Source of the DNA: Curtobacterium sp. MR_MD2014 | GTDB lineage: Bacteria > Actinomycetota > Actinomycetes > Actinomycetales > Microbacteriaceae | Assembly: GCF_000772085.1 (NCBI RefSeq) | Contig: NZ_CP009755.1 | Location: 1,922,001 to 1,986,000, forward strand | DNA length: 64,000 nucleotides | Reading direction: 5' to 3' | In this document: piece after piece, positions 35,977 through 47,673 of the stretch | How the letters are laid out: every line of letters begins with the position of its first letter | Numbering within the stretch: the stretch's first letter is position 1 | Program-made: the position numbers and the translations under genes | The notes under the pieces: generated by a model | Seen by the model: the letters and a program-made list of their open reading frames with translations, nothing else | Database searches by the model: none | What the model was told of the DNA's origin: nothing

Positions 35977-36584
35977 CCCACCGTAGACGATCCGGTCGAC
36001 CCCGTGGGAGTGCCCCACGCCGGTCCGTGGCCGGACCGGACCGCGCGCAGGATCAACCACCCGAACGGGTCGTCCGGTCGGGAGTCGAGGGCGTGCCGGG
36101 CGCGGACCTCCGCACGGGCGGACGACCCGAGCGCCCAGGCACACCAGGCGCCCAGCGCCAGCGCACCGGCCGCCCCCACCGCGACGTCGCCGCCCGGGGC
36201 TCCGTCCGCACGCCAGGTCCGCCATGCCGAGGCACACCGGTCGCCGGCCAGCCGGAGTCGCGCGCGGTCCGGCTCCGGACCCGAGCCGCCGAGCGCGGGC
36301 GGCGTCGGATCGTGGAACGGGTCGAACGGCACGACCGTCCGGGGGTCCGGCCGGTCACGCGCGGCCAGGAAGCCGACCAGCGCGAAGCGGGTCGCGAGGG
36401 CGCCGCACGCCGTCGCGACCGCGACCGCCTGCGGTCGGGCGAGCGCTTCCGCGCCGCTGCCTCCACCGGTCGCCGCCGGCGGCGCCACGAGGGCGACGCA
36501 GGCGGCACGCAGCGTGACCGCGGCGGCGATCTCGCGCGGGTAGCGCACCAGGGTGGGTGGGAGTCCGTGTCTCGTCGAGGTCAT
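35973..36584 (-). CDS. Small membrane-associated protein upstream of the FHA gene, unknown function
   Basis: The product is 203 residues with hydrophobic segments near residues 20-40 and 55-75 and a third around 130-150, rich in Ala, Arg and Pro. No domain is recognised. It ends in an ATGA overlap with the FHA gene (35973-35976), so it is the first gene of the FHA-PP2C transcript. It may be a membrane partner of the phosphatase branch, but nothing in the sequence proves it. Confidence 0.65.
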   Translation of the reverse strand: MTSTRHGLPPTLVRYPREIAAAVTLRAACVALVAPPAATGGGSGAEALARPQAVAVATACGALATRFALVGFLAARDRPDPRTVVPFDPFHDPTPPALGGSGPEPDRARLRLAGDRCASAWRTWRADGAPGGDVAVGAAGALALGAWCAWALGSSARAEVRARHALDSRPDDPFGWLILRAVRSGHGPAWGTPTGSTGSSTVG

Positions 36585-36606
36585 GCACGAGATCGTGACG
36601 GGAGGA

Positions 36607-36622
36607 GCGCCTCCAGGCCGGC
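36607..36622 (-). repeat. Copy of the GGCCTGGAGGC intergenic repeat
   Basis: On the minus strand this 16-base stretch equals the sequence at 57811-57826. It lies in the 108-bp gap between yaaA and the 35973-36584 gene. Confidence 0.6.
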
Positions 36623-36692
36623 GAGCCCCGACCTGTCTGTGGACGGCCGCGGCTGTCCGGGCGGTTGTGCAGGAGCGAGCGCTGCTCCGCCG

Positions 36693-37454
36693 TCAGACCC
36701 GCGCGGGCTCGAGGCTCTCCGCGACCAGGTCCCAGCCGTCGTCGGTCCGCTCCACCACGACGCCGTGCTCGCCCGCCCACCGCAGGAGCGAGGCCGGGTC
36801 GCCGACGTCCGCACCGGTCCGTGCGAGCAGCGCGGTCAGTCGACCCTTCGCCGTCTTGTTCCAGTGGTTGAGCGCTCGACGTCGTCCGCCGCCGTCGACA
36901 CTGACCACCCGCAGGACGACCGCGTCGTCCAGGGGTCCGAGCGATCGGTAGCCCTCGGAGCGCAGGTCGAGCACGAGACCACCGGTCCGAGCGCCGAGCA
37001 CGTCGCTGGACGGTCCCGGCCAGTGCTTCGCGAGCCGGAGCGCACCGAGCCTCGAGTCGTGCGAGAGCCGGTACGCCGGGATGTGGTCGCCCGCACCGAT
37101 CGGTCCGAACATCGCGGACTGGACCAGCACGTGGTCCGTCCACCAGCGACGTGTGGCGTCGTCCGCGCCCGTGGCGTCGAGCGGGTCGTAGAGCACGCCC
37201 GTGTAGCGCTCGACCGCCGGCAGAGTCGGCGCGGTGTCGAGCTCGAGGTTGCGGAGGCGCTCGGCGACCGACTTCGGTCCGAGCTTGAGGGCCGTCCGTG
37301 CCGTGGACTCCTCGGAACTGACGGAGCGGGCCGCGGTGATCACCGCGGCCCGCTCGTCGGCCAGTTCCGGGAAGGACAGCGCACCCAGGTCGAGGGTGCG
37401 TGCCGTGTCCCCGCCCTCCCGCTTCGTCTCGGACGGCGGGAGGAGGACGGTCAG
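36693..37454 (-). CDS. yaaA: Peroxide stress protein YaaA (UPF0246/DUF328); non-canonical start
   Basis: YaaA proteins lower intracellular iron and protect DNA under peroxide stress in E. coli. The family N-terminus LLPPSETKREGG is encoded in frame at about 37445-37410, but the first ATG/GTG/TTG is GTG 37343, which would delete it. CTG at 37454 (253 residues) or CTG at 37463 (overlapping the atpC stop at 37460) fits the family length and start. The later motifs are intact (YTGVLYDPLDA, SAMFGPIGAGDHIPAYRLSHDS, NHWNKTAKG). It is the last gene of the atp transcript and probably translationally coupled to atpC. The start is inferred. Confidence 0.85.
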   Translation of the reverse strand: MTVLLPPSETKREGGDTARTLDLGALSFPELADERAAVITAARSVSSEESTARTALKLGPKSVAERLRNLELDTAPTLPAVERYTGVLYDPLDATGADDATRRWWTDHVLVQSAMFGPIGAGDHIPAYRLSHDSRLGALRLAKHWPGPSSDVLGARTGGLVLDLRSEGYRSLGPLDDAVVLRVVSVDGGGRRRALNHWNKTAKGRLTALLARTGADVGDPASLLRWAGEHGVVVERTDDGWDLVAESLEPARV

Positions 37455-37459
37455 TCCGG

Positions 37460-37723
37460 TCAGGACGCCAGCGCGGCCTGCCGCGCCACGATCGTGACCG
37501 TGTCGTGCTCGACCGACAGGAAGCCGTCCTCGGCGTCCGCCGTCACCGTCGAGCCGTCGGCCCGGGTGATGCGGACCTGGCCCTGCGCGAGGGTGGCGAG
37601 CAGCGGCTCGTGCCCCGCGAGGATGCCGATCTGGCCCTCCGTCGTGCGTGCCACGACCATGGTGGCGTCGCCCGTCCAGACCTCACGGTCCGCCGAGACG
37701 ACGCTCACGGTGAGTGCCGCCAT
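37460..37723 (-). CDS. atpC: ATP synthase epsilon subunit
   Basis: The product is 87 residues: the beta-sandwich domain of F1 epsilon (LTVSVVSADREVWTGDATMVVART and GQIGILAGHEPLLATLAQGQVRI). The C-terminal two-helix inhibitory domain of E. coli epsilon is absent, which is common in actinobacteria. The start is ATG at 37723, directly after atpD. The stop codon overlaps possible CTG starts of yaaA. Confidence 0.95.
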   Translation of the reverse strand: MAALTVSVVSADREVWTGDATMVVARTTEGQIGILAGHEPLLATLAQGQVRITRADGSTVTADAEDGFLSVEHDTVTIVARQAALAS

Positions 37724-37724
37724 G

Positions 37725-40128
<2,404 letters not shown>

Positions 40129-41757
40129 CTAGCGACGACCCTTGACGATCTGCTCCTGGTCGACGTCCTCGGCCTGGGCCGCGTCGAACGACTCCGAGCC
40201 GAGCGTCTTGCCGTCGCTCGTCTGGAAGCCCTTCGTGAAGGCGTCGATCTCGCGGTCCATCGCGGCGACGGTCTCGTCGCTGAGCTGGTTCGTCTCACGC
40301 AGGGTGGTCAGGACGTCGGAGTTGCGACGCAGGTGCTCGAGCAGCTCGGCCTCGAAGCGGAGCACGTCGGGGACGGGCACCTCGTCGAGCTTGCCGTTCG
40401 TGCCGGCCCAGATCGAGACGACCTGCTCCTCGACCGGGTACGGCGAGTACTGCGGCTGCTTGAGGAGCTCCGTCAGGCGCGCACCACGGTCCAGCTGGCG
40501 ACGCGACGCCTGGTCGAGGTCGGACGCGAACATCGCGAACGCCTCGAGCGAGCGGTACTGCGCGAGCTCGAGCTTGAGCGTGCCGGAGACCTTCTTGATC
40601 GACTTGACCTGGGCGTCACCACCCACGCGGGACACCGAGATGCCCACGTCGACGGCCGGACGCTGGTTCGCGTTGAACAGGTCCGACTGCAGGAAGATCT
40701 GGCCGTCGGTGATCGAGATCACGTTGGTCGGGATGTAGGCCGAGACGTCGTTCGCCTTGGTCTCGATGATCGGGAGACCCGTCATCGAACCGGCACCGAG
40801 GTCGTCGGACAGCTTCGCGCAACGCTCCAGCAGGCGGGAGTGCAGGTAGAAGACGTCACCCGGGTAGGCCTCACGGCCCGGCGGACGACGCAGGAGGAGC
40901 GACACCGCACGGTAGGCCTCGGCCTGCTTCGACAGGTCGTCGAAGATGATCAGGACGTGCTTGCCGCCGTACATCCAGTGCTGGCCGATGGCCGAACCGG
41001 TGTAGGGGGCGAGGTACTTGAAGCCGGCCGGGTCGGAGGCCGGGGCGGCGACGATGGTGGTGTACTCCATCGCACCGGCGTCCTCGAGCGCACCCTTCAC
41101 GGAGGCGATCGTGGAGCCCTTCTGGCCGATGGCGACGTAGATGCAGCGGACCTGCTTGTCCTCGTCGCCCGACTCCCAGTTGGCCTTCTGGTTGATGATC
41201 GTGTCGATCGCGATGGCCGTCTTGCCGGTCTGGCGGTCGCCGATGATCAGCTGACGCTGGCCGCGGCCGACGGGGATCATCGCGTCGATGGCCTTGATGC
41301 CGGTCTGCAGCGGCTCGTGGACGGACTTGCGGGACATGACGCCCGGGGCCTGGAGCTCGAGGGCACGGCGACCCTCGGCCTGGATCTCGCCGAGACCGTC
41401 GATCGGGTTGCCGAGCGGGTCGACCACGCGACCGAGGAAGCCGTCGCCGACGGGAGCCGAGAGGACCTCGCCGGTGCGGGTGACCTCCTGGCCCTCCTCG
41501 ATGCCGCCGAACTCGCCGAGCACGATGGCGCCGATCTCGTCCTCGTCGAGGTTCTGCGCGAGACCGAGGGTCCCGTCCTCGAAGCGGATGAGCTCGTTCG
41601 CCATGACGCCGGGCAGGCCCTCGACGTGCGCGATGCCGTCGCCCGCGTCGGTGACGTGCCCGACCTCGGCCGTGGAGGCCTTCGTCGGCTCGTAGTTCGA
41701 GACGAAGTCCTTCAGGGCATCACGGATCTCATCGGGGCTGATGGTGATGTCTGCCAT
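40129..41757 (-). CDS. atpA: ATP synthase alpha subunit
   Basis: This is the non-catalytic nucleotide-binding F1 subunit, 542 residues. The P-loop is [15 protein letters not shown] (about residue 170), with [17 protein letters not shown] and the arginine-finger region [10 protein letters not shown] following. ATG at 41757 begins [17 protein letters not shown], the usual N-terminus. A 109-bp gap separates it from atpH. Confidence 0.97.
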   Translation of the reverse strand: MADITISPDEIRDALKDFVSNYEPTKASTAEVGHVTDAGDGIAHVEGLPGVMANELIRFEDGTLGLAQNLDEDEIGAIVLGEFGGIEEGQEVTRTGEVLSAPVGDGFLGRVVDPLGNPIDGLGEIQAEGRRALELQAPGVMSRKSVHEPLQTGIKAIDAMIPVGRGQRQLIIGDRQTGKTAIAIDTIINQKANWESGDEDKQVRCIYVAIGQKGSTIASVKGALEDAGAMEYTTIVAAPASDPAGFKYLAPYTGSAIGQHWMYGGKHVLIIFDDLSKQAEAYRAVSLLLRRPPGREAYPGDVFYLHSRLLERCAKLSDDLGAGSMTGLPIIETKANDVSAYIPTNVISITDGQIFLQSDLFNANQRPAVDVGISVSRVGGDAQVKSIKKVSGTLKLELAQYRSLEAFAMFASDLDQASRRQLDRGARLTELLKQPQYSPYPVEEQVVSIWAGTNGKLDEVPVPDVLRFEAELLEHLRRNSDVLTTLRETNQLSDETVAAMDREIDAFTKGFQTSDGKTLGSESFDAAQAEDVDQEQIVKGRR

Positions 41758-41866
41758 GGGATTTTCCTTGTTGGTTTCCGGGGCCCTGCGGCTCCGAGAG
41801 GGTGATGCTGCCCGGTGAGGGACAGTTCCCGTTGTGGACTTGGAGGGGTCGGCTTCGACGGTACGC

Positions 41867-42661
41867 TCAGCCGGCCAGCTGGAGCCGGAGCTCCGACAGG
41901 CGCGTGGACACCGTGCCGTCGATGACGTCGCCACCGACCTGCACGCGCATCCCGCCGACGACCGCGGGGTCGACGACCTGGTTGACGCTGATGTCCTTGC
42001 CGTACCGCTCGCTGATGCCGCGGGCGACGCGAGCCGCCTGACCGTCCGAGAGCGGGGCCGCGGTGGTCACCGTGGCGACGAGCTTGCCGGCCTGGTCGGC
42101 CACGATGCGCGAGGCATCGCGGACGATCTCACCGATGCGGCGGCCGCGCGGCTGCTGCACGAGGTGCTCCAGGATCGCGGTGGTCTGCGCCGAGACCTTC
42201 GAACCGACGAGCCGCTGGACGAGCGCAGCCTTCTCCGACGGGCTGCCGAGCTTCGTGCCCAGTGCCAGCTCGAGCGCCGCGTCCGAGCGGACGGCGGTCT
42301 CGAAGGAGAACAGCTCGGCCTCGATCGACGTCTCCGACGATGCGGTTCCGGCGACGGCGCGGATGCCCGCGTCCTCGACACCCGCGAGCAGGTCCGACGG
42401 CGAGGACCAGCGCGAGCCGGCCACCGCGGTCAGCACCGCACGCGTCGCCTCGGACTGACCGGCGAAGACGCGGTCGATGAGGACCTTCTTGCCGACGACG
42501 TCCGCGGTCGGGTCCGCCAGCAGTCCGAGCAGCTGGGACGAACCGGCGATCGCACGCCCGGTGGAGAGGATCTCGATGCCCGTGGCGAGGTCGACCGACC
42601 CGCCGAGGTCAGCGAGGACCGCCCGCGTGGACGAGAGTGCGGACCGCGTGGCGCTCCGCAT
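41867..42661 (-). CDS. atpH: ATP synthase delta subunit
   Basis: The product is 264 residues. It is a stator protein linking the b-subunit stalk to alpha3beta3. The C-terminal signature [19 protein letters not shown] is clear, preceded by [14 protein letters not shown]. Unlike mycobacteria, it is not fused to a b subunit. The start is ATG at 42661, two bases after the atpF stop. Confidence 0.94.
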   Translation of the reverse strand: MRSATRSALSSTRAVLADLGGSVDLATGIEILSTGRAIAGSSQLLGLLADPTADVVGKKVLIDRVFAGQSEATRAVLTAVAGSRWSSPSDLLAGVEDAGIRAVAGTASSETSIEAELFSFETAVRSDAALELALGTKLGSPSEKAALVQRLVGSKVSAQTTAILEHLVQQPRGRRIGEIVRDASRIVADQAGKLVATVTTAAPLSDGQAARVARGISERYGKDISVNQVVDPAVVGGMRVQVGGDVIDGTVSTRLSELRLQLAG

Positions 42662-42663
42662 GC

Positions 42664-43218
42664 TCAGCGCTCCCCGGCCGGCTGGCCCTGGGACGCCTCG
42701 AGGTCGGCGATGAAGCGGTCGACGACCGCAGCCGACTTCGCGTCGTCCCGGAGGGACTCACCGATCACACCGGAGGCGAGGTCGAGGGCGAGGGTGCCCA
42801 CCTCGCTCCGCAGCGACTGGAGCGCGCTCTGCCGCTCGGCCTCGATCTGCGCCTGGGCGTTGGCGGTGATGCGTGCTGCATCTGCCTGCGCCTGCTCGCG
42901 GACCTCGTTGCCGATCGCGGTCGCGTCGGCACGGGCCTGCTCACGGATGCGCGAGGCCTCGGCACGCGCGTCGGCGAGCTGCTTGTTGTACTCGTCGAGT
43001 GCAGCGGCGGCCTGCTCCTGAGCGGCCTCCGCCTTCTTGATGCCACCCTCGATGGCCTCGGTGCGCTCATCGAGCATCTTCGTGATGCGCGGCGTCACGA
43101 CGCGCCACATCACGAGGAAGATGATGACGAAGGCCACCGCGGACCACACGATGTCGTACACCGGTGGGATCAGCGGATTGTGGGTCTCCTCCGCCGCGAT
43201 GATGAGTGCAGTCTGCAT
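42664..43218 (-). CDS. atpF: ATP synthase b subunit
   Basis: The product is 184 residues, with one N-terminal helix (about residues 22-42) followed by a long charged coiled-coil (KKAEAAQEQAAAALDEYNK). It forms the peripheral stalk. ATG at 43218 has the usual short periplasmic N-terminus. Confidence 0.95.
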   Translation of the reverse strand: MQTALIIAAEETHNPLIPPVYDIVWSAVAFVIIFLVMWRVVTPRITKMLDERTEAIEGGIKKAEAAQEQAAAALDEYNKQLADARAEASRIREQARADATAIGNEVREQAQADAARITANAQAQIEAERQSALQSLRSEVGTLALDLASGVIGESLRDDAKSAAVVDRFIADLEASQGQPAGER

Positions 43219-43227
43219 CGAGAAGCC

Positions 43228-43512
<285 letters not shown>

Positions 43513-43526
43513 TCAGAAGGGGTCGG

Positions 43527-44396
43527 TCAGTGCTCGTCAGCCAGCGCGAGCTGGATGTACACAGCGGTCAGCAGCATGAAGACGTACGCCTGCAGCAGCG
43601 CGACGAGGATCTCGAAGAAGCTGAACGCGATGCCGAACGCCAGGGTCCCGATGCCGAAGAGCTTGAAGAGGCTCTCGGCGTCGAAGAAGAAGAACCAGGT
43701 GGCCGAGAAGAAGAGCACCAGGAGGAGGTGACCCACGACCATGTTCATGAGCAGTCGCAGCGTCAGCGTCACCGGACGGAGCACGAAGGTCGAGACGAGC
43801 TCGATCGGCGTCACGATGATGTAGAGCGGCCACGGGACACCGGGCGGGAAGAGCGCGTTGCGGAGGAACGTGCCCGGGTGCTTGCGGAGGCCCGCGTAGA
43901 TGAACGCGACGTACGCGACGATCGCCAGGATCATCGGCATCGCGATGCGGCTCGTACCGGCGATGTTCATGAACGGGATGAGACCCGTCAGGTTCATGAA
44001 CAGGACACCGAAGAACACCGTGGCCAGGAGCGGCAGGAAGCGCTTGCCGTCCTTCTCACCGAGGTTGTCGAAGGTGTTGCGGCGGACGACGTCGAACGCG
44101 TACTCGATGAAGGCCTGTCCGCGGTTCGGGACGAGCTTCAGGGCACGGGTCCCGACGAACGCGAAGACGAGCAGCACGGCCACCGCGAACAAGCGGATGA
44201 GGACGATGCGGTCCATCTCGATCGGGGTCCCGGCGAAGAAGATCGGGTCCGGGAAGAACTCGTTGATCGACGGACCATGGAATTCGGCGGCCTTGCTGCT
44301 CCCCGCCGCCACGGTGTTGGCCGCGGCGGTGAGGGACAGGGGAAGAGCGTGGGATAGCAGCGCTGTCTCCTGTGTCGGCGCGCGCACACACGGCAC
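43527..44396 (-). CDS. atpB: ATP synthase a subunit
   Basis: This is the proton half-channel subunit, 289 residues with five to six helices. The essential arginine lies in the segment VLRPVTLTLRLLMNMVVGHL (about residues 205-220), and helix five follows. ATG at 44396 gives a long N-terminal arm; the first strongly conserved part is EFHGPSINEFFPDPIFF, so a later start is possible. Confidence 0.93.
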   Translation of the reverse strand: MPCVRAPTQETALLSHALPLSLTAAANTVAAGSSKAAEFHGPSINEFFPDPIFFAGTPIEMDRIVLIRLFAVAVLLVFAFVGTRALKLVPNRGQAFIEYAFDVVRRNTFDNLGEKDGKRFLPLLATVFFGVLFMNLTGLIPFMNIAGTSRIAMPMILAIVAYVAFIYAGLRKHPGTFLRNALFPPGVPWPLYIIVTPIELVSTFVLRPVTLTLRLLMNMVVGHLLLVLFFSATWFFFFDAESLFKLFGIGTLAFGIAFSFFEILVALLQAYVFMLLTAVYIQLALADEH

Positions 44397-44455
44397 GCGA
44401 TGGTGGACTTTGTGGAGGCTCGTCCGCTCCGAGCGAGGCTCCGGACGCGGACTTC

Positions 44456-44485
44456 GAGAAGCCTATCAGGTGCGAGAGGCTTCTC
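44456..44485 (-). terminator. Hairpin in the atpI-atpB gap
   Basis: A nine-bp stem (GAGAAGCCT at 44456-44464 pairs with 44477-44485) overlaps the end of the gap between atpI and atpB. It may be an attenuator or processing site that sets the ratio between atpI and the structural genes. Confidence 0.4.
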
Positions 44486-44491
44486 GGGCTC

Positions 44492-44971
44492 TCAGGGCCG
44501 TGGGGTGTCGTTCCCAGGATCGACCGCGTCGCCGGGCAGGTGCACCCCGATCGGGATGCGGGCCTTGGCGACCGCCACCACGTCGATCACGAGCGACCCG
44601 ACGACGCCCGCGATGATCACCACGGCGAGCACCGGGAAGTCCACCCAGGCGCGGTCGCGCAGTGCGAGCAGGACCACCAGGAAGAGCACGAACTTCAGGA
44701 TCCACGTCCCCATCACGATCCCGAAGAAGGCGCCCGAGATCATCTGCCCCTTCGACACCCGGAGGGCGACGAGCACCGAGACCGCGGTGAGCCCGAGGAA
44801 CACCACGCTCAGCACCGCGCCGAGCAGGCCACCGGCGAGTCCCGGCGTCCCGGCGACGACGAGCCCGACGACTCCCCCGACGACGGCCAGGCCGACGGCG
44901 AGGAGGGCCGCCCAGAGGAGGATCCGGCGGAACACCGGCCGGACGTGGTCGAGGGCGTTCGGTGCGGTCAC
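44492..44971 (-). CDS. AtpI-like membrane protein of the atp operon
   Basis: The product is 159 residues from GTG 44971 with four hydrophobic helices, the usual small protein before atpB in actinobacteria. In other bacteria AtpI helps assemble the c-ring or acts in Mg transport; here only position and topology support it. The start overlaps the upstream glycosyl-phosphotransferase stop by GTGA (44968-44971). Confidence 0.78.
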   Translation of the reverse strand: MTAPNALDHVRPVFRRILLWAALLAVGLAVVGGVVGLVVAGTPGLAGGLLGAVLSVVFLGLTAVSVLVALRVSKGQMISGAFFGIVMGTWILKFVLFLVVLLALRDRAWVDFPVLAVVIIAGVVGSLVIDVVAVAKARIPIGVHLPGDAVDPGNDTPRP

Positions 44972-46194
44972 GAGGGGTCTCCAGGGATCGTTCGGTCGTT
45001 GGCGGCGCGGTCGAGCGGGTCGAGGCTGGCGTCGACGACGGTGTTCGAGCGGGTGGCGGCCTGCGCGGCGAACTCCGCGCGCTTCCGGCCGAGCGGGGCG
45101 AAGGTGGCGATCGCGCACACGGTGAAGCCGATCGCGACGACGGTGACCACCCAGTACCACTCGACGAAGAGGAACAGCAGGCACCCGACGGCGACGGTGG
45201 CCGTCCACGCGTAGAAGATCAGCACGGCGTGGAAGTGGGAGTGCCCCATGTCGAGCAGACGGTGGTGCAGGTGCTTCCGGTCGGCCGAGAACGGCGACTT
45301 GCCCGCGCTGAGCCGACGGGTGACGGCGAGCCCGAAGTCGAGGATCGGCACGATCAGGATCGCGAAGGGCAGCAGGATCGGGATGAACGCCGGCAGCAGG
45401 GCCTGGCGTGTCGAGATGACCGCGGGGTCGATGTTGCCCGTCACGGACACGGCGCTCGTGGCCATCAGGAACCCGACGAGCAGCGCGCCGGCGTCGCCCA
45501 TGAAGAGCTTCGCCGGGTGCCAGTTGAGGACGAGGAACCCCGTGCAGGCACCGACGAGCACCGCCGTGAGCAACGAGGGCAGGTTGAAGAAGAACTCCGT
45601 CTGCACGACCACGCGGTTGATGAAGAACGTGTAGAGGAAGAACACGCCGCCGGCGATGATCGCGACCCCGGCGACCAGGCCGTCCAGACCGTCGATGAAG
45701 TTGACGGCGTTCATCACGAGCACGACGGCGAGCACGGTGAAGATCAGGCTCATGTAGGACGACCCGACCCCGAGCGTGTTGCCGATCGGCAGCGACACGA
45801 TCGCCACGCCCTGCCAGGCCAGGATCCCCGCAGCGATGATCTGCCCGGCGAGCTTCGTCATCCAGTCGAGGTCCCAGATGTCGTCGGCGACACCGAGCAC
45901 CACGATGATCGTCGCACCCGCGAGCACCGCGATCACGCGCCCGGGTTCCGAGAACACGAGCCGGAAGTAGTCGGTCCCCGCGATGGAGGGGAAGAGGAAC
46001 CAGGCCGCCAGCAGCGACACGATCACGCCGAGGTACATCGCGATCCCGCCGAGCCGCGGTGTGGGCGTGCGGTGCACGTCGCGCTCGCGGACCTTCGGGT
46101 ACCAGCCGTAGCGCAGGCCGAGCTTCCACACGGCCCAGCTGCAGACGAAGCTCACCACGGCCGCGATGGCCCCGGCGAGCAGGTAGTACTTCAC
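44968..46194 (-). CDS. Undecaprenyl-phosphate N-acetylglucosaminyl-1-phosphate transferase (WecA/TagO/MraY family)
   Basis: The product is 408 residues with about eleven helices. The family motifs are present: RTPTPRLGGIAMYLG (cytoplasmic loop 1), VADDIWDLDWMTKLAGQ with the DD pair, NAVNFIDGLDGLVAGVA, and HLHHRLLDMGHS. The enzyme starts lipid-linked polysaccharide synthesis at the membrane. GTG at 46194 overlaps the tsaC stop (GTGA). wecA-like genes upstream of atpI are a common actinobacterial arrangement, so tsaC, this gene, atpI and the atp genes form one long unit. The sugar specificity (GlcNAc) is by family. Confidence 0.9.
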   Translation of the reverse strand: MKYYLLAGAIAAVVSFVCSWAVWKLGLRYGWYPKVRERDVHRTPTPRLGGIAMYLGVIVSLLAAWFLFPSIAGTDYFRLVFSEPGRVIAVLAGATIIVVLGVADDIWDLDWMTKLAGQIIAAGILAWQGVAIVSLPIGNTLGVGSSYMSLIFTVLAVVLVMNAVNFIDGLDGLVAGVAIIAGGVFFLYTFFINRVVVQTEFFFNLPSLLTAVLVGACTGFLVLNWHPAKLFMGDAGALLVGFLMATSAVSVTGNIDPAVISTRQALLPAFIPILLPFAILIVPILDFGLAVTRRLSAGKSPFSADRKHLHHRLLDMGHSHFHAVLIFYAWTATVAVGCLLFLFVEWYWVVTVVAIGFTVCAIATFAPLGRKRAEFAAQAATRSNTVVDASLDPLDRAANDRTIPGDPS

Positions 46195-46865
46195 GTGACG
46201 AGGTCGGCTCCGACGACCCGGACGATGTCCTCGTCGGCGATCACCCCGTGTCGGACGATCGTCAGCTTCCCGCCGGTCGAGAGGCCGGTCGCGTCGACGA
46301 TGGTCGACCCGGTCGAGGCGGCGAAGCCGTCGTGCACCGCGAGCGGTCCCCCGTCGAGGTAGACCGACACGCTGTCGCCGAGCATCGACTCGGCCCGGTC
46401 CACGTCCATCGCGGCAGGGTCACCGGTCGAGTTCGCGGAGGAGACCGCGAGCGGTCCGACCTCCTGCAGCAGCTCGAGGGCGATGCGCGAGTCCGGCATG
46501 CGGAGCGCGACGGTCCCCCGGGTCTCTCCCAGGTCCCAGTCCAGCGACGGTTGCGCGCGCAGGATGACGGTGAGCCCGCCGGGCCAGAACTCGTCGACCA
46601 GGTCGCGGACCTGCTGCGGGATCTCGGTCGCCAACGCCTCGAGCGTCGGCGGTCCGGGGATCAGCACCGGGGGCGGCGACTGGCGGGTGCGGCCCTTGGC
46701 GTCGAGCAGGCGCTGGACGGCGGTCGCGCTGAAGGCGTCCGCCGCGACGCCGTAGACGGTGTCGGTCGGGACGACGACGAGTTCTCCCCGGCCGAGGGCG
46801 GCACGTGCGAGCCGCATCCCGGTCAGGAGCCCGTCGGGGTCGGTGCAGTCGTATCGGGAGGCCAT
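46191..46865 (-). CDS. tsaC: L-threonylcarbamoyladenylate synthase (Sua5/YrdC/TsaC)
   Basis: The product is 224 residues. It makes threonylcarbamoyl-AMP for the t6A37 modification of tRNAs that read ANN codons. The motifs are VVPTDTVYGVAADAF (about residues 31-45), PGGLTVILRA, and VAVRMPDS-like VALRMPDSRIAL, with GPLAVSSANSTG. There is no long Sua5 domain. ATG at 46865 has a TATCAT -10 nine bases upstream. It is divergent from the HAD gene 25 bp away. Confidence 0.93.
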   Translation of the reverse strand: MASRYDCTDPDGLLTGMRLARAALGRGELVVVPTDTVYGVAADAFSATAVQRLLDAKGRTRQSPPPVLIPGPPTLEALATEIPQQVRDLVDEFWPGGLTVILRAQPSLDWDLGETRGTVALRMPDSRIALELLQEVGPLAVSSANSTGDPAAMDVDRAESMLGDSVSVYLDGGPLAVHDGFAASTGSTIVDATGLSTGGKLTIVRHGVIADEDIVRVVGADLVT

Positions 46866-46890
46866 GACTCGACGATGATAGTGCGACACA
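46866..46890. promoter_or_regulatory. Divergent promoter shared by tsaC and the HAD gene
   Basis: In this 25-bp gap, TATCAT (minus strand, 46880-46875) and GATAGT (plus strand, 46877-46882) overlap. They lie nine and eight bases from the two ATG codons, leaving almost no 5' leader on either side. This is consistent with a bidirectional promoter built on one AT-rich box. Confidence 0.5.
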
Positions 46891-47550
46891 ATGGACGGCA
46901 TCGTGAACGAGACGCCCGCGCCCCGACTCCTGTTCCTCTTCGACATGGACGACGTGCTCGTCCGGTACGACTGGCGGGTCCGGATGGCGGCCCTCGGCGA
47001 GTACACCGGGCACTCCTTCGAGGAGCTCCGCCGACGCTGGTGGGACTGCGGCCACGAGTCCCGTGCCGAGGCCGGGCACTTCCCGGACGGGGACGCCTAC
47101 CTCGCCGCCTTCGCCGAGGCGATGGGGTGTGCGGTGCCCGAGGCGGACTGGGCGCGCATCCGCGGCGCGGCGATGACCGAGCTGCCCGAGCGCATCGAGG
47201 CCGTCCGGATCGCGTCCGAGCACGGCCGTGTCGGCCTGCTCACGAACAACGGTCCGCTCGCGGGCCGGTGGATCGGGAGGTGGGCACCGTCGTTGCCGCC
47301 GCTCTTCGGCGAGCACCTGGACACGACGAGCAACTTCGGCGCGCGCAAGCCCGAGCCCGAGGTGTTCGAACGGGCGCTCGCGCACCACGGTGTGCCCGCC
47401 GAGCGCGCGTTCTTCGCCGACGACATGCCGGTCAACGTCGAGGCGGCCCGCGTCCTCGGCATCCACGCGGTCCTGGTCGAGGAGCACACCGACCTGCGCA
47501 GAGCGGTTCGCGCCTTCGTCGCAGCCCAGCAGCGGGTCGCCACCGCCTGA
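46891..47550 (+). CDS. HAD-superfamily hydrolase
   Basis: The product is 219 residues. Motif I is DMDDVLV (nucleophile Asp, about residue 19), motif II is LLTNNGP, motif III Lys is in GARKPEPEVF, and motif IV is FADDMPVNVEA. A helical cap with WWDCGHESRAE is typical of the class I group. It should be a phosphatase or dehalogenase-like enzyme with unknown substrate. It is on the plus strand, inserted between prmC and tsaC, which are normally adjacent in one operon. Confidence 0.88.
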   Translation: MDGIVNETPAPRLLFLFDMDDVLVRYDWRVRMAALGEYTGHSFEELRRRWWDCGHESRAEAGHFPDGDAYLAAFAEAMGCAVPEADWARIRGAAMTELPERIEAVRIASEHGRVGLLTNNGPLAGRWIGRWAPSLPPLFGEHLDTTSNFGARKPEPEVFERALAHHGVPAERAFFADDMPVNVEAARVLGIHAVLVEEHTDLRRAVRAFVAAQQRVATA

Positions 47551-47673
47551 CCCGTCACGTCCGCGACACGCGACGAGCGCGGTTCCTCGCAGCGCTGTAC
47601 CGCTGCGCAGCTCCGCCGAGGTCGCGTCGTGCAGGCACCGGGACGACGGCCGGGAGGCCCGGAGCCACCCCGC

